A DNA stretch of 64,000 bases, from NCBI RefSeq assembly GCF_963678635.1, contig NW_026970786.1:1-64000 (forward strand), written 5' to 3'. Below the pieces are notes generated by a model. It was not told the DNA's origin, did not search any database, and was given only the letters and a program-made list of their open reading frames with translations. Position numbers and translations under genes: made by a program. This DNA is from Symsagittifera roscoffensis (lineage: Eukaryota; Xenacoelomorpha; Acoela; Convolutidae). Below, in pieces: positions 1 to 11,191 of the stretch (position 1 is its first letter; every line of letters starts with the position of its first letter).

Positions 1-3000
1 TGCGCCTTCATGCATTAGTAGTTTTGGTGCTCAGCTCAATTAGACCTTTTTTAGCTGCAATTATTGATGAAATTTGAAAAAAAAAATCATATTAATTGAC
101 GGCAATCTTTGAACATAGTTTTGAATGAATTCCAATTACTAGTTAAAATTTAAATCATTAACTTTGGATCCGTAGTTGTAGTTTGCATGACTTGAAACGA
201 AATAATTTTGAATGGTATGTTTTTTGTCTTATTATATATCAAATTCTTCACTCAAGGAAGCTTTTTTAAATTGTCGTTGTTACATTTTCGTCCACCACCT
301 TAATTTTTTCAGCATCGCTGAAACCCTATAGTAAAAATATGGTAGATTAATTATTGAGAAAAAACTGCTTTCTGGTTTTTTTATCGAAGCTTTTGAAAAA
401 AAAATCACATTTTTGGTGCGGTTACTTTTCAGAATTTAGTTAAAAGGGGGACGTATGGGGTGTTACGATTGATCGGCTGGCATAAGAACCCGTTAACAAA
501 ATAGCTATCATGAGCTGAGGAGGCTCACAAAACCCTTAATTGAGCAAAGAATATGTGCGGAAATATCACAAAAATGACTGTCTTCAGACAAGCTGATCAG
601 CTTTTGATAGTTCCTCGCAGAAACAAAAATATGATGGATTACCGTTTCTCGTTTTTCGGCGTTCGTTGAAATAATTCTCAAAATTTTTTGCTTTTTTAAC
701 TGCTGTTTCTTCCAATCTAGATACCCTTCTTCTCATCCTGAATCATTTCTTCCCACTTTTTGAAAGTCGTCGGAATTTTTTTTAAAAAAAATTCTTCCTG
801 CTTTTCATTTCTTCTTTTATTACGCCATAAGTATTTTTTCCCACTTTTTGAGAGTAGTCGGAAACTTTCCAAGATCAATGATTGCGAAATTATTTTTTTG
901 CATTATCTTTGATATCTGTTGTTTGCAAATGATCAAGTTTTTGTCGTAGTGTAAATTTTTTTGAACTAATTGAGACTCATGGCCAAAGTTTTGATGTTGG
1001 GTACACATAACTATTCCATAGGGTGAAACCGAATAAAACAGTGCAAAACAGTCATTTCAAGTCAAAGTTTGACATTTAACTGGACAAGAAATTCTCGGTA
1101 ATTGCTCAAGGAGTTTCAATTCTTTAACAAGCAAACAAACTAATCGAACAAAAAATAAAAGAATAACTCAAGTTCGAACTGTCTAGAATTTTTTTGATAT
1201 AACAGTCAAATTTTGTCTATTAATCTAGGAAATTCTCGAAATTCTTCCAAATTTCAGTTAAAGATATGAGAAGATAGCTAAGATCCTTTGCCATCGAACG
1301 AACAGTTTTTAGTCCGAAAATTGAAACTCCTTCGGCTGTTTACGAGGAGAAGTTGAGGCACAGAAATTTACCCATTTGACACCGTCCAAATAAAAATGGT
1401 CAAATGACGCCTTGAAAACAACCTTTTACGGTGTTTATTTGTGATTATCCTCCTCTTCAATTTCGCCCATCGTATGTCAAAATTGCAGCAATAAATCTCT
1501 CGTGGTTACAGAGATACGACAAAAACATTGAAAGTTTTGTTCTTTCATTTAGTTGAAAACTAAAAATTGAAAAATTTTGTAGTAGATCAGCAAAAACTGC
1601 ATAATATATCCAGAAATTTTGTAAATAAATCGAGACACGCAGTGTCAAGATTCAAAAAATTTCGAGATGCAATATAAGCTTTTGCTTATCAGATATGTAA
1701 CACATGAGAAAAATTAACATAACACACTAATTTGAAAAAAATTTTACACGCTAACACCTGATTTTGTTTTCTAATTTGTTTTGGTTGGTTGCTAAAGAAA
1801 AAAATTGCACAACTGTTTCAAATTTTGCAGTTGTGTTTCAAAGATTGCACTACTATCTCAACATAACGATTTAAAAAAATATATAGCAATACTTGACATA
1901 CGGGGGCAATGTTTCAAAAATGGCAGTGTTTGAAACGACTTATGTTTCATACCAGATAAGAAGCACAGCTTAATTGCATATTAAAACTTGTTCACATCGT
2001 GACTTTTCGTGTCTCGGTTTATTCACAAAAGTTCTCGATGCCATTAATAGATGTTGATTATCTACTAGATAATGGTATACTAAAGAACTAATTTTAAAAG
2101 CTAGCAACAAATATCTAGCCGTTTAATGTAATGTAATACGGTTATTGCGTTTCAAAACAGTGTGAAAAATCTCTCTGCCGTGCAATAAGTGCCATAATAT
2201 GACAAGCACTTAAAACTCAATTTTTCGTCGAGCATTTCAAAGTGTTTTATGACTCTTTATCAAGCATGTAGAAACAAAATTGGTGCAAGTTTGTTTTTAG
2301 TTTTGGACAACATTCATTCTTTTACTCTCTAAAACATCCTGTTTTCTATGAAATTTTATTGACTTACCTCAAAAAAACGATTAGAACTAACCAATTTAAA
2401 ATTAGCAGAAATTAAGTTCAATTGAACTCAAGCTTTTGTGAGGTATAGAAACGCCAGGTTTAACCATTTGCACCAAATTTTCTGTGAAAATGGACAAATG
2501 GACGCTTTTTTAATGAACCGACTAAAAAACGTTTCAATTGGATGTGGTTTTTTTCTCACCGAGAGAATGGCTTTGCTATGTTTGAAACAAAACAAGCTGG
2601 CTGTTTTTTATAATTTAATGCCTAGTGAAAAATTTACTGCAGATAATGTAAGCTGGCGTTTTCAAATCCAACCAATAAATTTCACACCTTCAGGAAATTT
2701 TTTTTTTCATAATGTCATGTTGTCACAGGATAGCTTACAACATCAGTTCTTTGTCCGTAATTTATTTACATATACACTTTTAAAGTCTACTGAAAACTGA
2801 CCTGGCGTTTTGTCTAGTTAAAACAACCCAAAATTACTCCTAAATTAATCAGCTAGTGAAGAAAAGACCTTGGAAATCAAAAATACAGCAATCAGGTAAC
2901 TGTATTTCGCTTGAATTTTGAAAAAAAAAAATGGAAAACTAAAATTTGTATTTTACTATTCGTCCTAAAATTGATATCAAAAGGATCTGATGAAGAAAAA

Positions 3001-4766
3001 TTCTATGTTTGAGATGAAATTCATTTCCTTGAGGGTAGGCTAGAGACCATTTATGGTTGATCTAAAAATTTATTATCTTAAGACGAAAACACTGATGCAC
3101 TACAGAATGAATGCATCAAAATTTTCTTGATTTTTTTATTGATGCTATGTTATAAAAAGCTTCAGGAAATGGGTATTTTTACAAGGTTAAGATGAAAAAG
3201 TCGAAACGTGAACTAACCTTTTTTGATAGAGATAAGTGTTTTTGCCTATTTTAGCGGGCTTTCCGGTGCCTTTCTCTAAATAAAAAAATCAAATATTTCA
3301 TTTAAGAGATGGGTCTAGAAATTCAAGCTATGCTTGTTAGCCACGATATAGCTTTGCAAGTCTACGAATACTGAACAATATATGTAAAAAATAGGTTTAG
3401 TGACACGAGAATGAAAGCTGAGGAGTTTAAAAAGAAATTTTGTTTCTCTAAACCATTTGGGAAATTGCAAATGTAGCATGAAATAAAAAACTTGCTTTGC
3501 AGAAGAAAGATAGATAGGTTTGATTTTTTGGCAAACAATTGGCAATTAATCTAAGAAATCAACCCAGAGTGTATATTATAAGAAACAATTTTAACGCAAT
3601 AGACATTTTTTAAGCAGTGCCCTCTGACTATCATTCAGTCAAATTAAATCTCAACTTGTCGAAAAAAATTTTCTTATAAAAGTATTTGACAAAAGTATTG
3701 TTCATTAAATAAATATTTAAAGGAACAAAAAATTAGTACGTCTACCCATTAAAAATATAGGTGAAAATGGTTTTGTACACTAGCAGACAAAATTACAGGC
3801 AAATTTTGAGTTTTTTCTCTTTTTAGAAATTTTTCTTTCTTAAGCCTGCTTCTAAGGATGCTCTTTGAAACCATTCACTGGGATTTTAAGAAACATTACA
3901 GACAACCAAAAGCAAAACATTTCAGAAAAATCTATTCAAATTATATAAAACTTTCTAAGCGATAGAAATTGGTTGTTGAGTGCGACAAATTTACTCAGTT
4001 TAGCTGTTTCTTTGAATTTCACGCGTTTTGAAAAATTTAGTGCAGCTAGTTAGAGACGGCATTTCAGACCCGGAAAAAGCTGGTAAGTCATTTAAAACTA
4101 ATTTTAGTAGTTTCATAGATAATTTATCTTTGATCAATCGCTCTTGGTCAATGTAAAATTGTAAAACTTTTGTTTAACTCCCAGTGAAGGTTGTACGAAA
4201 TCATCTTTGAAAAGGGCAATTCAGAAAAAAAAATGACTTAAGCTCAATTTTGAACACAAGTGTAATATTATCATTCAGCATTTTTTCCCTCTAATTATTG
4301 AAACGGAAGTATATAACGAAATGCTACTCATTGGTCTGCTCAATCCTAAAAAAACTCCAATTAAAATTTCACAAACTTCTCACATAGACTGAGTAAACTC
4401 ATTTTTCCTGCCTTACCCAACTGACAACTTATAGTTATAATCGTTCCGATTCAAAATTATATCGATTTTAAATCAACCCAAACTGATTAAAATCATAAAA
4501 ATAATTTGATATGAATTGTTTTTTTTTAAATTAAAATTGATCTATCTGAAAGTATGGATTGCTTTACTTCGTTAAAATCAATTACAACCCATTTGAATTG
4601 ATTTTGTTATTGATAATACTAAAAATTGTGCAAACCTCATCCAATTAGATTTAAATTGGATTTTTTGACGTTGTATGAAAAAAATTTTTTGTTAAAACCC
4701 CTGTTTTCAAATCTTTTTTCTAACTTTTTCGATCAAAAATTCTAGCAAACAAGGTAACACTAGAGA
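1..4766. other. AT-rich non-coding DNA, no gene supported
   Basis: Very AT-rich sequence with many A and T homopolymers and frequent stops in all frames. The longest open stretch (2438-2800, plus) begins with GTG, has no recognisable domain and looks like chance. No RNA gene, intact transposon or splice-bounded exon was recognised. It may hold introns or decayed repeats that cannot be resolved by eye. Confidence 0.6.
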
Positions 4767-5010
4767 ACATCTCAGTGATAGAGTGATACACAGTCAATTG
4801 AGGATAGTGTTACACAAACATGTTTTTCAGAGATTTCTTTTTAGATTTTGCGATCTAAAAGCTCTCGCAGTAATCAGAAAAAAGTTGAGCAGAATCCCTT
4901 TAAATCTAATTGATAAGATCAACTATTTAATTTCAATTTGCTGAGGAGATTCAACAAAGAGAATGAAAAACTCAATTGGGAAACATCTCAGTAATAGAGT
5001 GATACACAGT
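4767..5010 (+). repeat. Host repeat flanking the Maverick (left)
   Basis: A unit of about 215 bp starts at 4767 with aacatctcagtgatagagtg and starts again at 4982. Its body (acacagtcaattgaggatag, then a Lys/Arg-neutral stretch containing gcagtaatcagaaaaaagtt) reappears in the same orientation at 16735-16950, just outside the right inverted repeat of the Maverick. The transposon therefore lies inside this host repeat. Confidence 0.7.
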
Positions 5011-5300
5011 AGTATCCATATAGTGCATTAGGATCGGGATGGGGTGTCATACATGGATGACCATTAGGTATAGATCATAATGGTCACTATGTATTATCTG
5101 ACAACCAATTGTCACCATTTAAAAATCCAAATTGTCACCACGTGTTAATTTTTTTATTTAATAGTCCTCATGTAATAATACTAACTGTCAGCACATATTA
5201 GATTTTAACTGATAGTCCCCATGTAATCTGCATTAGTTTCTATTTGCAATTGTCACCAAGTAATTTTAAAAAATCATATTGTAAAAAATTTACAGTTGTC
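5011..5300 (+). repeat. Maverick left terminal inverted repeat with subterminal repeats
   Basis: The first 150-170 bp match the inverse of 16590-16729. The left copy carries an extra segment of about 23 bp near 5075-5097. Inside it is a diverged short repeat of the form attgtcacca-gt-taa, at least six times between about 5107 and 5300 (attgtcaccatt, attgtcaccacgtg, agtcctcatgta, gtcagcacatat, agtccccatgta, attgtcaccaag). Confidence 0.8.
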
Positions 5301-5851
5301 ACTGCAGTTTGGCTTAATATGAGTTGCGCTATCTGCACTCTTTCAGCAGCCTTTCCTTCCTTGCTGATAGACATTTTGGACAAAAAAATCTTTAAATTGA
5401 AAAATATATGAAATTAAACCATGTTAAGTAAAAATTAATTTTTGAGAACATTATCATTAAGGTATACAAAATCCGAGTATACATATCAGAGTTTTGTGTA
5501 TATTCGAGTATTGCGCATAAAAATTGTCAAAATTTGTTACTAAGTTGTTACCATAAAACTGGAGATAAAGTAAATCTTCTTGGGGTCCGAGCAGAGGAAA
5601 ATGCACGACGCTCGACTCTCAGCCGAAAGATGGCGTTTCAAAACCCGTCCGGAAATTGTACTGAAAGGAGACCTCAGTTGCTGGTATGGTGGTATCCCCC
5701 CATAGATCGATTTTGTGTTTTTTTTTTTATAGCAACCTAACTTCTCGGATTATTGCTATTCATTTAACAATTGAGTAAAAATGTCAATTACTAAAAGAAT
5801 GTTGATTTCAAAATGAAATTGAAAAGTGTACAAATAAGCCAGATTAAATAG
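5300..5851. other. Maverick interior, no gene recognised
   Basis: The stretch 5570-5710 is richer in GC than its surroundings and is open on the plus strand for 68 codons, but only from a non-ATG start and with no recognisable domain. It may be a decayed piece of an element gene. Nothing else is supported. Confidence 0.5.
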
Positions 5852-6280
5852 TTAGTTGATGAAAAAGCACGTGAGTTTCAAAACATGATAATTTACGTAA
5901 ACAAAACCAGAAGCATCACCATTACACTTTTTATCATAATTCGAATGTGCGATATAAATCATAAAAGAACCGCACATGGTAGAGTTTGAGTCTTGCATGG
6001 GAAAATTTGTCATCAATTCAATGACCTGATTAAATTTCTCGTTCAATTGTTCAAATTTATTGGTGTACTGCCAAAGAGGAAGACCGAGAGGATCAGCGAA
6101 GTATAAAACATTTCTTTTGTTGCAAATCACAATCCAATGTGTCCCCGAGGAATCGGATTTTGAAGTGTTCACAATCATAAAGATATTGTTTGGGATGTGA
6201 GGTGGAAAATTGTCCGCTGCAAATACTCCAAGAAACTTATATTTTAGTTGTTTACAGTTCTGAATGAGATCCTGCAACAT
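5852..6280 (-). CDS. Maverick adenovirus-type cysteine protease (PRO)
   Basis: Cysteine protease of the Ulp1/adenain fold, which in Mavericks matures the capsid proteins. The order of catalytic motifs is visible: the His motif GTHW, then an Asp in YFADPLGLP, then a Gln in NFPMQDSN, and the catalytic Cys in STMCGSF. About 142 residues remain from the first ATG (6278-6280); a longer frame would need a TTG start at 6298 and has a stop just upstream. The family is usually somewhat longer, so the C-terminus or N-terminus may be trimmed. It begins 15 nt after the capsid stop, as in a compact viral gene block. The frame has no internal stop, unlike the neighbouring capsid copies. Activity is unknown. 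Confidence 0.75.
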   Translation of the reverse strand: MLQDLIQNCKQLKYKFLGVFAADNFPPHIPNNIFMIVNTSKSDSSGTHWIVICNKRNVLYFADPLGLPLWQYTNKFEQLNEKFNQVIELMTNFPMQDSNSTMCGSFMIYIAHSNYDKKCNGDASGFVYVNYHVLKLTCFFIN

Positions 6281-6294
6281 GATTTCATCCTTTT

Positions 6295-6597
6295 TCAAGC
6301 GGTCGAAATTGGAAGGACGTTCTTTGTATTTTTACGGTCAGATGTAATAAGTACATTCGATGAGCGTATACCCCAAACAAAAATCTCCACGTTTGCTGTC
6401 AAAGCGTTTGAGAAATGAAGATCGAGTGAAACTGAGCAGTTAGTAAGTTCTGGATGCACGAAGTCATGATGTGCCTGCTGTATGCTAGTGAGATCGAAAC
6501 AAATAAAAAAGTGCTGCTGGTAGTTATCCAGAGTGATTCCAAGCCCGCAGTGCAACAGACCCAGCGCTGACAGTGTGTTGAAGAAGAGACGTTCTCA
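6295..6597 (-). pseudogene. Major capsid protein, C-terminal fragment
   Basis: This frame encodes the last ~100 residues of the double-jelly-roll capsid protein of Mavericks (F54H12.2-like). Family features seen are GITLDNYQQ, an FDLTS segment, a HPELTNCSVSLDLHFSNAL segment and a basic C-terminus before the stop at 6295. On its 5' side it is joined out of frame to the capsid segment QVTL and then to the start of the small basic protein, so the middle of the gene is deleted here. This is the only copy of the capsid C-terminus in the window. The other four copies stop earlier, at the tandem-repeat junction. Confidence 0.75.
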
Positions 6598-6609
6598 AGG
6601 TAACCTGTT

Positions 6610-6725
6610 CCAATCCAAGCAACACGACCTATACCAGCAACCAAAGCACCAAACCCACTGCCTCGTTTTCGGTACAGTCCAGAGAAATGAGGAAGTGAAG
6701 CTTGCTTTGCATAATTTTGTTCCAT
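6610..6725 (-). pseudogene. Small basic Gly-rich protein, 5' fragment
   Basis: The first ~36 codons (MEQNYAKQASLPHFSG, then GSGFGALVAGIGRVA) match the intact copies at 8865, 10727 and 12588. The frame then runs into the capsid 3' fragment at about 6610, which leaves a short chimera. The breakpoint marks the deletion that joined the leftmost repeat unit to the capsid C-terminus. Confidence 0.7.
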
Positions 6726-6741
6726 TGGTTTTCAATCAAAG

Positions 6742-7000
6742 CGCTTGATTTTTAGAGTCAACACAAGTATACCAGTTCCTGCAAAGGGCACTAGTCTTCC
6801 AGTTTATGCGCGCAACTGTACCAATATTGATTGTACAACTGAAGTGACTAAATTTTTGTAGTCTAAATAACTGAAGTTTTTTCGTTGATTAGGTTCACTG
6901 TTGCAGGCACTACCGTTTTTGATGTGTCTATTTGAATCAATGACGCGTAACAAGGGGGCTTTGCATCTCCAACAGTTCGTCATTGAATAATGTCAATGTA
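6742..7000 (-). pseudogene. Penton-like protein fragment, local duplicate
   Basis: A second copy of the C-terminal ~70 codons of the penton-like gene, directly repeated from 7008-7230 at a spacing of about 269 bp. It keeps the end motif of the family (GRLVPFAGTG then VLTLKIK or similar) but has no upstream half. It is a small extra duplication inside the larger tandem array. Confidence 0.65.
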
Positions 7001-7007
7001 GACCAAA

Positions 7008-7430
7008 ATTCAAAGCGCTTGAATTTTAGAGTCAACACAATTATACCAGTTCCTGCAAAGGGCACTAGTCTTCCAGTTTCTGCGCGCAACTGTACCAATA
7101 TTGATTGTACAATTGAAGTGACTAAATTTTTGTAGTCTAAATTACTGAAGTTTTTTCGATGGTTAGGTTCAATGTTGCAGGCACTACCGTTTTTGATGTG
7201 CTTATTTGAATCAATGACGCGTAACAAGGGGGCTTTTGCATCTCCAACAGTTCGCTATTGAATCGTGTCAAGGTGGAGCAAAAATTAGACTTGTCCCACT
7301 TGATAAGTCATACGGGAAATGAGATTCGTACAGCTCGTTTCTCTCCTAAGATGCATCGAAGGAGGGTATCATTTTGTAACCAATGTGATATTCACCGTTC
7401 TCGTCAAGCTGTTCATTGTAGCCTAACAGA
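7008..7430 (-). pseudogene. Penton-like minor capsid protein, C-terminal part (unit 1)
   Basis: Encodes the C-terminal ~140 residues of the Maverick minor capsid protein (PX, penton-like single jelly roll). Visible family features are a YIDII-like strand, VGDAKAPLLRVIDS, a NLDYKNL segment, and the closing strand ETGRLVPFAGTG followed by VLTLKFKRF. The 5' part is replaced at the repeat junction (7436) by the truncated capsid gene of the next unit. Frames are interrupted, so it is a relic. Confidence 0.65.
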
Positions 7431-7465
7431 AGAAGACTAACCCTAACCCTAGCCTAACAGAAGAA

Positions 7466-8436
7466 AAGACGTTATGATCTTGTGTACTAATTGGCGTATT
7501 TGCTGCTGGTAAACCTTTCCGTCTCAAGGTAACCTGTTCCAATCCAAATTTTTAACAATGAAAAGGATTCGTTCGCTTTGTTCCTAGAAATGCATTTTTT
7601 GCGTTCATTGCTATTATAATTTGTCTCACCGGTTCACGACCAAAAATATTTTCCTGTTGCCAGCTGCGCTGACCAACTGTTGCAACAAATTTTTTGGTAT
7701 TTTCTTCTTGTTATGGGTAGTTTGCAGGAGTTTCGAGCAAAATTGATTCAATGGCAGAGAGCACATGGTCGGTCACAGTCATTTTTTTAACATATAGGTT
7801 CGCTTCGAGTAATTGCAGCTTGTAATGCTTGGCAGCATCTTCAGATATAATGAGAAAGTCTTCATGAGAACGTCTGTAGGAATCGCTGAGGGTAACAGCG
7901 CTCAAAAAATGCTTGTCACATTAGAAAAAATCAATTCCAGTGGGTCCATAGAACCAAATTTCCCTCGATTCGCGGACAAGTTCTCGTTGAGATGTAAAAC
8001 CAGCTGCGTCTATTGCAGTGGAATCGTTTTCAAAACGATATCCCTGACACTTGAGCAATGATTCTTTGGTTCTTTTGCTGTTAGGAAATTCTATTCCAAT
8101 AAAATTTTTGCCATTCGAGATTTTGAGTCCATTAGCAGAGAGGGTACACTCAGAGAAAAAGGAATACAGGGAGTTAATTACGAGGAACGCTGAATCAGAC
8201 ACAGTAGGATCAGTGTTGTCGTATCTCAGATCAGCTCCATTTGTTTGCGTTAATTTACATCGTTTTTCCAAATACGGTCACCGGTGATTTCAAATTCAAG
8301 CCTTGGTCCATTAGGTAAAAAGACAGGTCCAATTTTTTGATCGAAATCGTTTTCAAAAAAAATCAAAAGGTGGTTGTTTTTCAAACAAATCCAGAGAGCT
8401 ATGGGTAGCTTCATTGAGAAACAAACTAGCGATCAT
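7466..8436 (-). pseudogene. Major capsid protein, N-terminal two-thirds (unit 1)
   Basis: Starts at the ATG at 8434-8436 (MIASLFLNEATH, typical of F54H12.2-like capsid proteins) and runs through IGPVFLPNGPRLEFEITG, a SLYSFFSECTLSANG segment, WFYGPTGIDFF, SRRSHEDFLIISED-like and NLYVKKMTV segments. It then ends in the repeat junction shortly after an NPFHY region. At least three frameshifts or stops separate these pieces, so no intact product is possible. In Mavericks this protein is thought to form a double-jelly-roll capsid shell. Confidence 0.8.
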
Positions 8437-8535
8437 TTTTGATGTTTGAGAAAAAATCTGCTCGACTTCTCGCTGGTCTGGTTTTTCTTCGAATGATGGT
8501 TTTTATTCGAATGGTTGTTTTTCTTTTTCGAGCCC

Positions 8536-8865
8536 CTACTGACCTTCTTCTTCATAATCCATTCTTTGGTGTCTTTTGACGACGTCTACCACCACCGAGT
8601 TGTTTTCTTGCGGTTTTTGTGCAAGTGTTTTTCCTTGCTTGCTTAGAAGATTTCTTTTTTTCAGAGCGACATCAATCAGTTCTGGCGCTGCACTCATCAA
8701 AAGTTCTCTGCCCAATTTTTTCGCAGCCGGTAGAGTAACCCGTCGTGCAAACGGTATAGCAACACGACCTATACCAGCAACCAAAGCGCCAAACCCACTG
8801 CCTCGTTTTCGGTACAGTCCAGAGAAATGAGGAAGTGAAGCTTGCTTTGCATAATTTTGTTCCAT
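8536..8865 (-). CDS. Maverick small basic Gly-rich protein (unit 1, short form)
   Basis: A 109-codon frame from ATG at 8865. The Gly-rich N-terminal segment (RGSGFGALVAGIGRVAIPFA) is followed by an amphipathic helix (LPAAKKLGREL), then SAAPELIDVALKK and a basic tail. Small proteins of this design occur in many animal Mavericks next to the capsid genes and resemble adenovirus core or minor capsid proteins. The exact function is not known to me. Compared with the 145-codon copies, the basic C-terminus is frameshifted here and ends in acidic residues (YEEEGQ). It lies between the penton-like fragment and the capsid gene. Confidence 0.65.
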   Translation of the reverse strand: MEQNYAKQASLPHFSGLYRKRGSGFGALVAGIGRVAIPFARRVTLPAAKKLGRELLMSAAPELIDVALKKRNLLSKQGKTLAQKPQENNSVVVDVVKRHQRMDYEEEGQ

Positions 8866-8871
8866 TGGTTT

Positions 8872-9290
8872 TCAATCAAAGCGCTTGATTTTTAGAGTCA
8901 ACACAACTATACCAGTTCCTGCAAAGGGCACTAGTCTTCCAGTTTCTGCGCGCAACTGTACCAATATTGATTGTACAACTGAAGTGACTAAATTTTTGTA
9001 GTCTAAATAACTGAAGTTTTTTCGTTGATTAGGTTCACTGTTGCAGGCACTACCGTTTTTGATGTGTCTATTTGAATCAATGACGCGTAACAAGGGGGCC
9101 TTTGCATCTCCAACAGTTCGGTATTGAATAATATCAATGTAGACCAAAAATAGACTTGTCCCACTTGATAAGTCATACGGGAATTGAGACTCGTACAGCT
9201 CGTTTCTCTCTTAAGATGCATCGAAGGAGGGTATCATTTTGTAACCAATGTGATGTTCCCCGTTCTCGTCAAGCTGTGCATTGTAGCCTA
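8872..9290 (-). pseudogene. Penton-like protein, C-terminal part (unit 2)
   Basis: Same C-terminal region as at 7008-7430, with the segment MVYIDIIQYRTVGDAKAPLL in frame and the end motif GRLVPFAGTG then VVLTLKIKRFD. It ends 7 nt before the small basic protein ATG of the unit at 8536-8865. Truncated on its 5' side by the tandem junction at 9301, and a stop codon near 9213 (minus strand, cttaagag context) breaks the frame. Confidence 0.65.
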
Positions 9291-9330
9291 ACAGAAGAAG
9301 ACTAACCCTAACCCTAGCCTAACAGAAGAA

Positions 9331-10300
9331 GAGACGTTATGATCTTGTGTACTAATTGGTGTATTTGCTGCTGGTAAACCTTTCCGTCTCAAGGTAACCT
9401 GTTCCAATCCAAATTTTTAATAATGAAAAGGATTTGTTCGCTTTGTTCCTAGAAATGCATTTTTTGCGTTCATTGCTATTATAATTTGTCTCACCGGTTC
9501 ACGACCAAAAATATCTTCCTGTTGCCAGCTGCGCTGACCAACTGTTGCAAGAAATTTTTTGGTATTTTCTTCTTGTTATGGGTAGTTCGCAGGAGTTTCG
9601 AGCAAAATTGATTCAATGGCAGAGAGCACATGGTCGGTCACAGTCATTTTTTTAACATATAGGTTCGCTTCGAGTAATTGCAGCTTGTAATGCTTGGCAG
9701 CATCTTCAGATATAATGAGAAAGTCTTCATGAGAACGTCTGTAGGAAAGGCTGAGGGTATCAGCGCTCAAAAAATGCTTGTCACATGTGAAAAAAATCAA
9801 TTCCAGCGGGTCAATAGAACCAAATTTCTTTCGATTCTCGGACCAGTTATCGTTGAGATGTGAAACCAGCTACATCTATTGCAGCGGAATCGTTTTCAAA
9901 ACGATATCCCTGACACTTGAGCCATGATTCCTTGGCTCCTTTGCTGTTAGGAAATTCTGTTCCAATAAAGTTTTTGGCATTCGAGATTTTGAGTCCATTA
10001 GCAGAGAGGGTACACTCAGAGAAAAAGGAATACAGGGAGTTGTTTACGAGGAACGGTGAATCAAACATAGTAGGATCAGTGTTGTCGTATCTCAGATCAA
10101 CTCCATTTGATTGCGTTACTTTACATCGTATTTCCAATTGCGGTCACCGATGATTTCAAATTCAAGCTTTGGTCCATTAGAGAAAAAAAAGGTCTAATTT
10201 TTTGATCGAAAGCATTTTCAAAAGTAATCAAGAGGGTTTGTTTTTCAAACAAACACAGAGAGCTATGAGTAGCTTCATTGGTTAACAAATTAGCGATCAT
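9331..10300 (-). pseudogene. Major capsid protein, N-terminal two-thirds (unit 2)
   Basis: Starts at ATG 10298-10300, overlapping the end of the small basic protein (stop at 10290) by about 11 nt. Contains the capsid N-terminus, DLRYDNTDPTMFDSPFLVNN, the EFPNSKGAKESWLKCQGY region and YRRSHEDFLIISEDAAKHYK, then stops at the tandem junction. Several frameshifts are visible; one stop falls straight after AGFTSQR. Nearly identical to the unit 3 copy, so the last duplication is recent relative to the decay of the gene. Confidence 0.8.
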
Positions 10301-10727
10301 TTTTTATGTTTGAGAAAAAATCTGCTCGACTTCTCGCTGGTCTGATTTTTCTTCGAATGGTGGTTTTTCTTCGAATGGTTGTTTTTCTTTTTCGAGCTTC
10401 TACTGACCTTTTTCTTCGTAATCCATTCTTTGGTGTCTTTCGACGACGTCTACCACCACCGAGTTGTTTTCTTGCGGTTTTTGGGATATTGTTTTTCCAT
10501 GCCTGTTTAGAAGACTTCTTTTTCATAGCGACATCAATCAGTTCTGGCGCTGCACTCATCAAAAGTTCTCTGCCCAATATTTGCGCAGCCGGTAGAGTAA
10601 CCCGTCGTGCAAACGGTATAGCAACACGACCAACACCAGCAGCCAAAGCGCCAAACCCACTGCCGCGTTGTCGGTAGTGTCCAGAGAAATGAGGAAGAGA
10701 AGCTTGCTTTGCATAAAATTGTTCCAT
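10290..10727 (-). CDS. Maverick small basic Gly-rich protein (unit 2)
   Basis: A 145-codon frame from ATG 10725-10727. The N-terminal part is RGSGFGALAAGVGRVAIPFA. Next come a predicted helix (LPAAQILGRELLMSAAPEL) and a strongly basic tail with GGGRRRRK, KRKTTIRRKTTIRRK and ARSRAD. The tail would suit binding of packaged DNA, and the Gly-rich front recalls adenovirus minor core proteins; both are inferences. This full-length form is identical to the unit 3 copy and longer than the unit 1 copy. Its stop overlaps the capsid ATG, a viral-style compact arrangement. Confidence 0.7.
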   Translation of the reverse strand: MEQFYAKQASLPHFSGHYRQRGSGFGALAAGVGRVAIPFARRVTLPAAQILGRELLMSAAPELIDVAMKKKSSKQAWKNNIPKTARKQLGGGRRRRKTPKNGLRRKRSVEARKRKTTIRRKTTIRRKIRPARSRADFFSNIKNDR

Positions 10728-10733
10728 AGGTTT

Positions 10734-11152
10734 TCAATCGAAGCGCTTGAATTTTAGAGTCAACACAACTATACCAGTTCCTGCAAAGGGCACTAGTCTT
10801 CCAGTTTCTGAGCGCAACTGTACCGGAATTGATTGCACAGTTGAAGTGAATAAATTTTTGTAGTCTAAATTACTGAAGTTTTTTCGTTGATTAGGTTCAC
10901 TGTTGCAGGCACTACCGTTTTTGATGTGTCTATTTGAATCAATGACGCGTAACAAGGGGGCCTTTGCATCTCCAACAGTTCGGTATTGAATAATATCAAT
11001 GTAGACCAAAAATAGACTTGTCCCACTTGATAAGTCATACGGGAATTGAGACTCGTACAGCTCGTTTCTCTCTTAAGATGCATCGAAGGAGGGTATCATT
11101 TTGTACCAATGTGATGTTCCCCGTTCTCGTCAAGCTGTGCATTGTAGCCTAA
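10734..11152 (-). pseudogene. Penton-like protein, C-terminal part (unit 3)
   Basis: Same fragment as in unit 2: YIDIIQYRTVGDAKAPLL, NLDYKNLFTSTVQSIPVQLR and the end motif GRLVPFAGTG, VVLTLKFKRFD. It ends 7 nt before the next small protein ATG. Truncated by the junction at 11162; the upstream frame is broken by the same stop as in unit 2. Confidence 0.65.
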
Positions 11153-11191
11153 CAGAAGAAGACTAACCCTAACCCTAGCCTAACAGAAGAA

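Noticed and set aside
2438-2800. A 120-codon plus-strand open frame
   Set aside because: It begins with GTG, has no domain and lies in AT-rich DNA; length alone is weak evidence.
7813-8061. Plus-strand frames across the Maverick array (for example 7813-8061, 8051-8287 and 10306-10677)
   Set aside because: They are antisense shadows of the minus-strand capsid and small basic protein genes and repeat only because the array repeats.
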